Below the pieces are notes generated by a model. It did not search any database. It saw only the letters and a program-made list of their open reading frames with translations, and was not told the DNA's origin. A stretch of DNA of 64,000 nt from contig CM034549.1 of NCBI GenBank assembly GCA_020055645.1, positions 27,425,930-27,489,929 of the forward strand, in the 5' to 3' direction. This DNA comes from Tomocerus qinae. Lineage: Eukaryota; Arthropoda; Collembola; Entomobryomorpha; Tomoceridae. The stretch's first letter is position 1, and each line of letters starts with the position of its first letter. Position numbers and translations under genes: made by a program. Shown piece by piece: positions 13,153 to 22,100 of the stretch.

Positions 13153-13244
13153 TAATGTTTTCAATAATGTACCCCAACGCATACCTCCATGTACTAAATT
13201 TAGCACATGAAGGTACGCGTTGGGGTACATTATTGAAAACATTA
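13153..13244. repeat. 92-bp near-perfect palindrome, copy 1
   Basis: Two arms of about 34 bases (TAATGTTTTCAATAATGTAC, then CCCAACGC and GTACCT-like sequence) are inverted around a short spacer containing ACTAAATTTAGCAC. Arm mismatches are few. A second copy sits at 16951-17044. Probably a very small foldback or MITE element. Confidence 0.8.
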
Positions 13245-13394
13245 GTTGGGCTTGCGCATTTTGCTTTTATGGAACATGCATACATTACGTGTGCAGTTGA
13301 TGGGAGGAGGATGTACTCAAAAGTGCTGCAGCCAGCACTGGCGTTACACATGGGGGAGAGGGTTTTGCATTCAAGGCTGTATTGAGGGGGTGGG

Positions 13395-13605
13395 CTTTGG
13401 GGGCTAAAGCCCCCCCCGAAATCCAAGAAAAAAGGAAAATTTTTTTCAAAATACCAAAAAATTTCGCGCTTCGCGCGATTTTATGTGATTTTTAGGCTAT
13501 TTTTGACTCATTTTAGACAAAATAAGCCAAAAATTTTCGCGCTTCGCGCGATTATGCCTAATAGATATTGTCCTATGATATCATAGCCCCCACCGAAATC
13601 GATTT
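13395..13605. repeat. Degraded repeat with two CGCG 16-mers
   Basis: The segment is bounded by two similar blocks, AGCCCCCCCCGAAATC (about 13409) and AGCCCCCACCGAAATC (about 13585). Between them TTCGCGCTTCGCGCGA occurs twice exactly (13463-13478 and 13536-13551) in otherwise AT-rich sequence. It resembles a transposon remnant; the family is unknown. Confidence 0.45.
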
Positions 13606-14229
13606 CTAAATACAGTACTGTTTGCATTACATAATATATGTAGATTTCCTAAGTTCTCCTACCAAGACAACCATACATTGGTAATTTTTTTCAAGTGTAG
13701 GATTATATTATAGATTAGAGAAATGTTTCTATGTAGTTTCAAAACAATTTGGATAATATAATCTAATAGTATATAATATAATCACTCTTATAAAAAGAAA
13801 AAATTTATTGTGTTTGTGTGTGTTATTATTTCGGAGCCTGAATTTGGCTCAGTGGCGTTGGAATGTTACAAATAATTCCAGGCTCTCAACCCACACAAAT
13901 CACACAAAACAATATCTCAGCTCATTCCACTTCTGCTGCTCTTCTCTCTCGAAGCAGGACAGAAGTGGAATCCAACGGAGCGAGAGAGAACCATTCCAGA
14001 CTGGCACACACAGCCAAGTTTTGAAATGAAACGACTCTGCTCCTTCTGCTGTCCATTGTCAATGGACGTTTCTCACAACTCCAAGATAACACAGACTGGA
14101 GGCATTTCTATTCCTGTCCATGCTGATTTGGTGACCGTCCACCCTGTCTACTGTCCGTTGTGTCGTATCTTTTTGGGTAAGGAAATTTAGGGTGGGGTAT
14201 TGTTGTCGTAGGACACGATACACTATCCT
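13606..14229. other. Non-coding interval in the repeat island
   Basis: I see no supported ORF or clear repeat. Sequence around 13925-14000 is CT/GA-rich, with short matches to each other around the word AAGTGGAAT. Confidence 0.3.
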
Positions 14230-14350
14230 CATGTAAACAGTAAAATTATTGATTTTTGTCGAAGTCAGAGCGGTTGCCCGCGTAAGGTCTATGCTGAAAC
14301 GGGCCACCGCTCTGACCGCGACAAAAGTCAACAATTTTGCTGTTTACATG
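14230..14350. repeat. Inverted-repeat element related to the one at 17090-17479
   Basis: Two arms of about 45 bases start CATGTAAACAGTAAAATTAT on the left and end with the inverse of it on the right, enclosing a GC-richer centre. The arm sequence, including TTTGTCGAAGTCAGAGC, is shared with the longer element at 17090-17479, so the two belong to one family. Confidence 0.7.
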
Positions 14351-14584
14351 TATCTCTACCAATGCGTGTAGCTTAGCATGGTGATAATAATGTTATAAGC
14401 TAAAATGTATGCAGTATAATATTATATCAAACGACTGTTGCAATAAATATTCCTCTTGAGAATGTTTATGAAAGTCATATAAACTTTTGAAATGAAATGC
14501 TATGTTCTGATTTATTAATTAGTACAGCCGGACATATGCAAAATTCCGGCATTCCAGGCTCCATTCGATTTTTTTGTAATGTAT

Positions 14585-14739
14585 TCGATTTGTGACGTCA
14601 CACGGCGACATTTCCTATTCATTTCCACGGGGCAGAAAAATATTTTAGAAATAATTTTTTGAATTTTAGACATGCACTTTCACCATGGTGAGGCCCCATG
14701 CAAATGTATAGGAAAGTCGCCGTGTGACGTCATAAATCG
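14585..14739. repeat. Inverted repeat with TGACGTCACACGGCGAC arms
   Basis: The left arm (CGATTTGTGACGTCACACGG, continuing GCGACATTTCCTAT) is inverted at 14698-14739 (AGTCGCCGTGTGACGTCATA) with few mismatches. The arms are about 45 bases. No ORF; a MITE-like remnant is the simplest reading. Confidence 0.6.
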
Positions 14740-15281
14740 GTTTATATACACAAAAATTCAGAAGTGCCTGGTAATTTCAAACCTAATTGAAACGTTATGT
14801 CTAATAACCTGCTTATTCAGTATAGGATTTCAGTAACTAGGAAATAAACAAAAAATCTGGAAAAAAACATGATTACAGGGTCATCGAAAATTGATATAAA
14901 ATATTAAATAAGATGCACAAAACTCGTTACCTACCTTAATCACAAAAAGTGAAAGTAGATTTTAACGCTTATCATTGTCTGAACTCTAATTACACTAACT
15001 AGTCAATCTTACGAATACGCGGGAAATTCATTTTCATACGATATTAGTTCTAACCGGTTTTCTCAAATCCACTGTTTCATTCTGCTAAATTTTTTCTCTT
15101 AAATTGTATTTTGTAAACAATGTCAAACAACAACATTCCGCTGACACTTAATCGGGTCAGAAATCGAAATTTGTCGTCAAAGCGAAAAATGAATACATTC
15201 ATGAGTGGAATGAAAAAGTTCAAAAACGAATACGTAATTGGGGAGGGCAATACACCACCACGAAAATGTCTATCCAAATGA
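14740..15281. other. Non-coding interval in the repeat island
   Basis: AT-rich; no gene, tandem repeat or supported motif seen. Confidence 0.3.
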
Positions 15282-16480
15282 GACCTACTGGAGATCCGAA
15301 ACCAGAATACTGTAGACCCAAAGTCCGAATACTGCAGAACCGAAAATGCTATAAACCCGATATCCAAATACTGTAGACCCGAAAACCGAATACCCTAGAC
15401 CCAAAAATCTCGCCACCCGAACCCTGGACACCCGAAAGTGCCCCAAAACCCTCAATTTGACCACCAAAATGGTCAAAAGGGCATGAACTGGCAATGTGAC
15501 TACCCAAGTGGTCAAATTTACATAAGCCTCCAATTTGACCACCCAAGTTGTCAATATGAAATAAACCTGCAATTTGACCACCCAAGTTGTCAATATGAAA
15601 TAAACCTACAATTTGACCACTGAAGTTGTCAATATGAAATAAACCTAAAATTTGACCACCGAAGTTGTCAATATGAAATAAACCTACAATTTGACCACTG
15701 AAGTTGTCAATATGAAATAAACCTACAATTTGACCACCGAGGTTGTCAATGTGAAATAAACCTACAAATTGACCACCTAAATGGTTAAAATGGTTTAAAC
15801 TTCCAATTTGACAATCTAAATGGTTAAAAATGGCCAAAGTCTCTAATTTGACCACACACATGGTCAAAATGGTCAAATATTCCAATTTGACCATCTAAAT
15901 AGTTAAAAATGGTCAAAGTCTCTAATTTGACCACCCAAATTGGAAAAATGGCAAAAATCATTGATTTGACCACCCAAGTGAAAAAGATGTCCAACAACTT
16001 CAATATGACCATCAAAGTTTACAAAATGGCAAAAACGATTTGATCATATGGGTAAAATTGTAGGTTAATGCCATTTTAACCATTTCCATTGGGCATTTTC
16101 GGGTTTTTTGGTAGCAAAATTTTCGGGTATGAGGTATTCGGTTCTCTGGTCTACAGTGTTTTGATTTCGGGTCTACAGCAGAGTTGCGAATATTCTCATT
16201 TCCCACCCAACCATGTTTTACGTCCGAGAAATGTGGGAAACTATGGTAAATGGGAAATAGATGGGAAATGTGGGAAATAAAGCTCAAAAATTTGAATTTT
16301 GCCACAATTTTGACTCTATTTCCCACACTTTCCAATTCCCACATTTTCCTGTGGGAAATGGAAAACTTCCCGTTAGTGGTATTTCTCAGTAGAAATCTTG
16401 GTCTACACTTTTCAGTTTTCGGATCTACAGTATTCGAATTTCGGGTATACAGCATTCGGGCTTCAGGTCTCCAGTAGGTC
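15282..16480. repeat. Fold-back-like element of about 1.2 kb
   Basis: The left end GACCTACTGGAGA (15282) is exactly inverted at the right end TCTCCAGTAGGTC (to 16480). Both arms (about 15282-15450 and 16085-16480) are built from short degenerate units of the type CTGTAGACCCGAAAACCGAATA, on opposite strands. The centre holds a 39-bp minisatellite and diverged TTTGACCAC repeats. A GTGGGAAATG-rich segment (16190-16375) is also partly self-complementary. Long arms made of internal subrepeats are the hallmark of fold-back elements; no transposase is present. Confidence 0.6.
15532..15780. repeat. 39-bp minisatellite, about 6.5 copies
   Basis: AATTTGACCACC recurs at 15532, 15571, 15610, 15649, 15688 and 15727, an exact 39-base period, followed by more diverged copies to about 16010. 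Each unit contains TTGAC and its inverse GTCAA ten bases apart, so each can form a small stem. Because 39 is a multiple of three, both strands stay open by chance; I do not call a protein. Confidence 0.85.
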
Positions 16481-16950
16481 CCCCATCCAAATGTTCAAAT
16501 ACCATCTTCACTAAATACAAAATGAATGGTATCATTTGGGACACTCACTATGTCACCCGGCTTCTGCTTTAAAATATTGTATTAAAAGTCAAATATCCTA
16601 TTCCAATACCTGCTCCACTCTTTAACGATTTGCGGACATTAATTTGATGGGTTCCGAATGAATTTAAAAATGCTTGGGCGTTCCTGTTTCCCTTTTTTAT
16701 TTTAGTATTATGGAACCGCCGCATGTTACAAGTAGTATTTCGTTCATGAACAAACTGTATAATTTGTTAATGGCATTCTTTAGCTGTTGTTAAATGAGTT
16801 TGATCCGAGTCATTCAGCAGTTTGCCAATAAAAATTGTTTTAAATAGTTATGAAATACCAAGTACACGAATTCAAAATTTTAATATTTGCGTTACCTGTG
16901 ATACTGACATAGGCAAAAAAATAAGCAGGTTACTCGGCAGAACGTTTCAA
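16481..16950. other. Non-coding interval in the repeat island
   Basis: I see no gene or repeat. It lies between the fold-back element and palindrome copy 2. Confidence 0.3.
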
Positions 16951-17044
16951 TTAATGTTTTCGATAATGTACCCCAACGCATACCTCTATATACTAAATTT
17001 AGCACATAAAGGTATGCGTTGGGGTACATTATCGAAAACATTAA
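16951..17044. repeat. 94-bp near-perfect palindrome, copy 2
   Basis: Starts TTAATGTTTTCGATAATG and ends with its exact inverse CATTATCGAAAACATTAA. The arms are about 36 bases around a spacer containing ACTAAATTTAGCAC. It is the same element as 13153-13244, with CG kept where copy 1 has CA/TG, and is the better preserved copy. Confidence 0.85.
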
Positions 17045-17089
17045 TCTACTTCTACAAAATGCCTATAGGATATATTATTATGTATTGTA

Positions 17090-17479
17090 GTCCCATTTCA
17101 ACATCTACGTACAGGGCAAGACACGATCTATATCGTCATGTAAACAGTAAAATTATTGACTTTTGTCGAAGTCAGAGCTGTAAGGCCTATGTTAAAGTGA
17201 AAACAACGTATGTGAGTCTGTCACAACGTCCTACCCTGTGAGAAAGTCATTTTGGATATCATCTCTAGGCTGTTTCCATAGGGGTGTAAAAAACAGATTA
17301 AATTGGTAAAGTCAAAGGGAGATTGATCAATTTGATCTGGGACAGCTCTGACTGTTTTCACTTTAACATAGGCCTTACGGGGGACAGCTTTGACTTCGAC
17401 AAAAGTCAATAATTTTACTGTTTACATGAAGATAATGGATCGTGTCTTATTGCCCTGTACGTAGATGTAGAAATGGGAC
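17090..17479. repeat. 390-bp terminal-inverted-repeat element (MITE-like)
   Basis: The ends are GTCCCATTT (17090) and AAATGGGAC (17479). Arms of about 120 bases are inverted, passing through CTACGTACAGGGCAA, GTAAACAGTAAAATTATTGA and TAAGGCCTATGTTAAAGTGA. The unique centre is only about 150 bases, with no ORF of its own. It is non-autonomous and shares its arms with 14230-14350. Confidence 0.78.
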
Positions 17480-17534
17480 CACAATAAAGTGGAGAGCCAA
17501 AATTTTGATTTTTTAACGATTTTGAGTTTGATAG

Positions 17535-17975
17535 CCAATATTAAGGGTGGGTTCATGTTTTAAAATCTAATGGTGGGTTCATATTTTAAAATTTAAGGGT
17601 GGGTTCATGTTTTAAAATTTAATGGTGGTTTCATATTTTAAGGGTGTGTTGAAATTAAAATAGTTAAGGGTGGGTTCCAATTAAAATTATTAAGGGTGGG
17701 TTGAAATTAAAATTATTAAGAGTGGCTTGAAATTAAAATTGTTAAGGGTGGGTTGAAATTAAAATTGTTAAGGGTAGGTTAAAATTAAAATTATTAAGCA
17801 TGGGTTGAAATTAAAATTGTTAAGGGTAGGTTAAAATTAAAATTATTAACCATGGGTTGAAATTAAAATTGTTAAGGATGGGTTTAAATTAAAATTTTTA
17901 AGGGTGGGTTGGAATTATAATTTTTAAGAGTGGGTTGAAATTTAAATTGTTAAGGGTGGGTTCAAACTAAAATGT
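17535..17975. repeat. 26-bp minisatellite
   Basis: TTAAGGGTGGGTTGAAATTA-type units repeat with a 26-base period from about 17664 (for example 17664 and 17690). Earlier units from about 17535 carry TTCATGTTTTAAAA instead of TTGAAATTAAAA. About 15 units in total, increasingly diverged at the 3' side. It is non-coding. Confidence 0.8.
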
Positions 17976-18102
17976 TAAAAATAGTTTCAAAATAAAAGTA
18001 TTAAGTTTTGTTTGTTTGTTTGTTTAAAATTTAGATGTGGAGACTTATTGGATTGGTTTATTTAATTGAATATCTGTATTTTTAAATACAATTTATATAT
18101 TT

Positions 18103-18482
18103 AACTGATCCTTCGGGACAGTATTCAACTGATCCTTCGGGACAGTATTCAACTGATCCTTCGGGACAGTATTCAACTGATCCTTCGGGACAGTATTCAA
18201 CTGATCCTTCGGGACAGTATTCAACTGATCCTTCGGGACAGTATTCAACTGATCCTTCGGGACAGTATTCAACTGATCCTTCGGGACAGTATTCAACTGA
18301 TCCTTCGGGACAGTATTCAACTGATCCTTCGGGACAGTATTCAACTGATCCTTCGGGACAGTATTCAACTGATCCTTTGAGACAGTATTCAACTGATCCT
18401 TTGAGACAGTATTCAACTGATCCTTCGGGACAGTATTCAACTGATCCTTCGGGACAGTATTCAACTGATCCTTTGAGACAGT
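18103..18482 (+). repeat. 24-bp minisatellite, about 16 copies, in frame with the Helitron ORF1
   Basis: The unit AACTGATCCTTCGGGACAGT plus ATTC is repeated 15.8 times with almost no divergence. Three units carry TTTGAGA instead of TTCGGGA (two adjacent near 18375 and 18400, plus the last one). The array stops 11 bases before the ATG at 18494. It has no stop in the ORF1 frame and would read as an eight-residue repeat STDPSGQY. No in-frame ATG precedes it, so it is probably a leader. Confidence 0.92.
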
Positions 18483-18493
18483 CTGACATCAAA

Positions 18494-19156
18494 ATGTCGG
18501 GAAGGCAGAAGCGATCCGCGCAGGCTACAAAGGAAGCCCAAGCTAAGCGAATGCGGGAACGCAGAGCGAATCAAAGTGCTGAGCAGAAAGCTAAACAACG
18601 TGCACAAAACGCTCAACAAATGGCTCAAGCTAGAGCTAATTATACTGATGAGCAAATAGCTCAACAACGTGCACAAAACGCACAACAAATGGCTCAAGCT
18701 ATAGCCAATTATACTGATGAGCAAATAGCTCAACAACGTGCACAAAACGCACAACAAATGGCTCAAGCTAGAGCCAATTATACTGATGAGCAAATAGCTC
18801 AACAACGTGCACAAAGGGCACAACGATACACTCAAAGTAGTGTTAACTTAAATGAAGAGCAAAGAGTGCAAAGAAATTCTATTGCAAGACTGCAAAGACA
18901 ACAGAGAGTAGCAAGAATCTCCAATAATACTTTAAAAAAGGCTCGCATTTGTAAAAATGACAGTGTTGATGTAGATCTTCACACTTTGGGCCCAATGACT
19001 TGCAAATGCAGTTCATGCGGGTCATTAAATTTCCGACATGAATTACCGTCGAGAAATAAAGGTGACAACGCCGATCTGACTTACTGTTGCCACAAAGGCA
19101 AAGTAGAATTGGACCCTGTTTTGTGCCCGCCTATAATAAAAACCTTTTGGAAGTAA
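18494..19156 (+). pseudogene. Helitron ORF, N-terminal part (before the frameshift)
   Basis: From ATG at 18494 this encodes about 220 residues. It starts MSGRQKRSAQATKEAQ, then gives three copies of a 23-residue Gln/Ala-rich unit (QRAQNAQQMAQARANYTDEQ) of 69 bases each (18596-18830), predicted helical. Next is a Cys-rich stretch (MTCKCSSCGSLNF, then YCCHKGKVEL), the zinc-binding N-terminus typical of Helitron proteins. The frame runs into TAA at 19154 shortly after an A5 run (about 19137-19141). The family's continuation (NLLEV, then FMENIRNFNNALAFASMG) is in the next frame, so a one-base loss in the A run best explains the break. Part of one protein with 19138-23127. Confidence 0.82.
18596..18830 (+). 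repeat. 69-bp tandem repeat inside the Helitron ORF
   Basis: CAACGTGCACAAAACGC recurs at 18596, 18665 and 18734, with a partial copy at 18803, an exact 69-base period (23 codons). The copies are almost identical, so the expansion is recent. Confidence 0.9.
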
Positions 19157-22100
19157 ATGCAGAGGATCCAGATGACCTTAAAAAAGTCAAAAAGAACTTT
19201 ATGGAAAACATCCGTAATTTTAATAATGCTTTAGCATTTGCTTCGATGGGAGGGCAGTATAAGCCTCCCAGTGATGTTAGTATTGGCAATGGCCCTTATT
19301 GTTTTAAAGTACAGGGCATGGTTTACCATAGGACATCAAAAGGTGCCTACCCTGCCGATGGGAAAGTACCCGTGTATTCTCAGCTGTACATGCTGGATAC
19401 TTCCTTATTGGCAGCTGAAGCTCGGATGAATCATCCTTCTAATCAAAAGTGCCATAAACCGACTATGGTCGATTTATCTGCTTGGATGAGTCAAAACAAC
19501 CAACTCGCTAACACATACAAAATGTTGCGAGATGTTGAAATGGCTCAGATTAAAGAATTTAAGCAGCCAATTCCAGAATTGGTGCTTTCATTTTCTGTTA
19601 CTTCTGAAAATGATAGGAGACGATATAACGCTCCCACTGCTAATGAGATAGCGGTTGTGTTTGAAGCAAACGAGGAGGGAGAACCTCCATATAATAGAGA
19701 CATATGTGTCTACAACAAATTTACAAATGAGACACAGCAGCTCAAATTCTATGACTCTAAGTGTGATCCGATGGTGTATCCACTTTTATATCCTTATGGA
19801 ACTCTAGGTTGGCATAAGGATTTAATGAATAAATTTGGGAAAAGAATAACCCAGATGATGTATTACAGTCACTTACTGGCTATACGAGATGAATTCAATC
19901 ATTTCATCTCCGCCGGAAAATTAACTCAGCAATTTATTGTTGACGCATATTGCAAAACAGAAGCAAACCGATTGCATTTTATAGAAGAAAATCAACCCAA
20001 GTTGCGGATTGAAAGTTATCGTGGTTTAATGGACCAATTGCGCCGAGTCCAAACTGAGACAGGTGCTGAGGCTGGTAAGATGATAATCTTGCCATCATCT
20101 TTTCAAGGAGGACCTAGGAGTCAAGTCCAGAATTTCCAGGATGCAATGGGAATTGTTAGAAAGTTTGGAAAGCCAGACCTTTTCATTACAATGACCTGCA
20201 ATCCTAAGTGGCATGAAATAAATGACAACCTTAATGGTTGCAGTATTGAAAATAGACCTGATTTGGTCGCTAAAGTCTTTAATGGAAAAGTTAAAGAACT
20301 TCTAGAAGATATTACGAAAAAGTATATATTTGGTCGCGTAACTGCTTACGTGTATGTAATTGAATTTCAAAAACGCGGACTTCCTCATTTGCACATGTTG
20401 CTTATGCTAGAAAATGACCAAAAGCCTCGAACTGCCGAGGATATTGATACTTTTGTCTGGGCAGAAATTCCAGATAGAAATAAGGATCCTGATCTTTATG
20501 AAATTGTCACAAAGAACATGATTCATGGTCCGTGTGGATATAAATGCATGGACGAAAAAGGGATGTGTTCAAAACAATTTCCAAAAGAGTTTCAAGAAGA
20601 AACCCGAAATAATGATAAAGGATACCCAAAGTACCAAAGACGTGCTGGCCAAAAAGCTATTGTTAAAGCCAGAGAAATAGACAATTCATGGGTTGTACCA
20701 TACAATCCTTATCTTTTAAAAAAGTACAATTGTCACATCAATGTCGAAATTTGCAACTCTGTTCAGAGTGTGAAATACCTTTTTAAATATGTTTACAAAG
20801 GTCACGATGCTGCAAGTGTTAAAATCACTGAAAAAGGTGACCAACAACGCATACTTAACCATAACGAGGTTAAAGACTACTTGGATACACGCTATGTTAG
20901 TGCTCCAGAAGCCATGTGGCGACTTAATGGATATAAGATGCACGACCATTCGCATCATATTGTTCGATTGGCAATTCATTTAGAGAACTGCCAAGGCGTT
21001 TGTTTCAAATCTGGAAACGAGCAAGCAGCTTTGGAAAGAGCTCTTTTAAAAGAAACCACACTTACAGCTTGGTTTAAATTAAATGAAACAGATGCAAATG
21101 CAAGACAGTATTTGTATACTGAAATACCTATGCACTATGTTTTTCACCAAAATCCTGGTGAAGCTAATCATTGGGCACCACGCAAAAAGGGAGCCGAAAA
21201 AGCCATTAGTAGAATGTATGGTGTTCATTTTAGTGATACAGAAAGGTATCATTTAAGACTTCTTCTCCTACATATTAGAGGAGCTAGAAATTGGGTTGAT
21301 TTGTATACAGATCAATTTGGTGAAGTTTGTACTTCATTTGTCGAAAATTGTAGACGTAGACATCTTCTTAAAGATGATACAGAGTTGAATGATACTCTTA
21401 ATGAAGCTTCTTTAACGACGTTTCCCAAGCAAATGAGAATGCTTTTTGCATGGTTGTTGGCTTTCAGCGGAACACCAAATGGAGGAACACTATTTGAAAA
21501 CCACAAAGTAGCATTGTGTGAAGATTTTGAGAATGCTAATGTGTCTTATCCAGAGGATAGGGCATTACACGACATAATTGACACGCTCCGTTTGCATGGA
21601 GCTGATTGGAATGGACTTGGTCTACCCATTCCTAGGGAAATTAATGATTTAATTCCTCCTGAATATGATGTAGAGACTCAAAGGGAACATGGAGAGTTGT
21701 ATCTGGCTCAGCTTAATGCTGAACAGAAAGAAGTATTCGATATGGTTATGAAAGCTGTTGATAACCCTTTGGAAAAGAATAGATGCTTCTTTGTTGACGG
21801 TCCCGCTGGTAGCGGAAAGACTTTTCTCTATAATACTCTTCTTTGTGTCCTACGTGGTCATAGTGATATTGTTTTACCAGTAGCTACCACTGGAATTGCC
21901 GCTACATTGCTTGACGGTGGGAGAACATATCATTCCCAGTTTAAAGTACCGGTTCCCACAACAAGGGAATCAGTATCACACATGAAGTCTTTGTCACGAG
22001 AGGCTGACATTTTGAGAGCAGCTAAGCTCACTGTTTGGGATGAGGCCGGAAGTACTCCAGGTAAAGCTCTGACTGTTGTAGACAGACTTTTAAAGGAGGT

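Noticed and set aside
15349..15894. 181-codon minus-strand frame with a GLFHIDN-type repeat
   Set aside because: The 39-bp satellite keeps the frame open; there is no unique protein sequence, and it lies in a fold-back element.
15532..18482. CRISPR array
   Set aside because: The repeats are contiguous without unique spacers, in a eukaryotic genome with no cas genes.
18082..18492. Minus-strand open frames of 120-136 codons across the 24-bp array
   Set aside because: They are products of the tandem repeat: its length is a multiple of three, so several frames stay open. No start context or domain.
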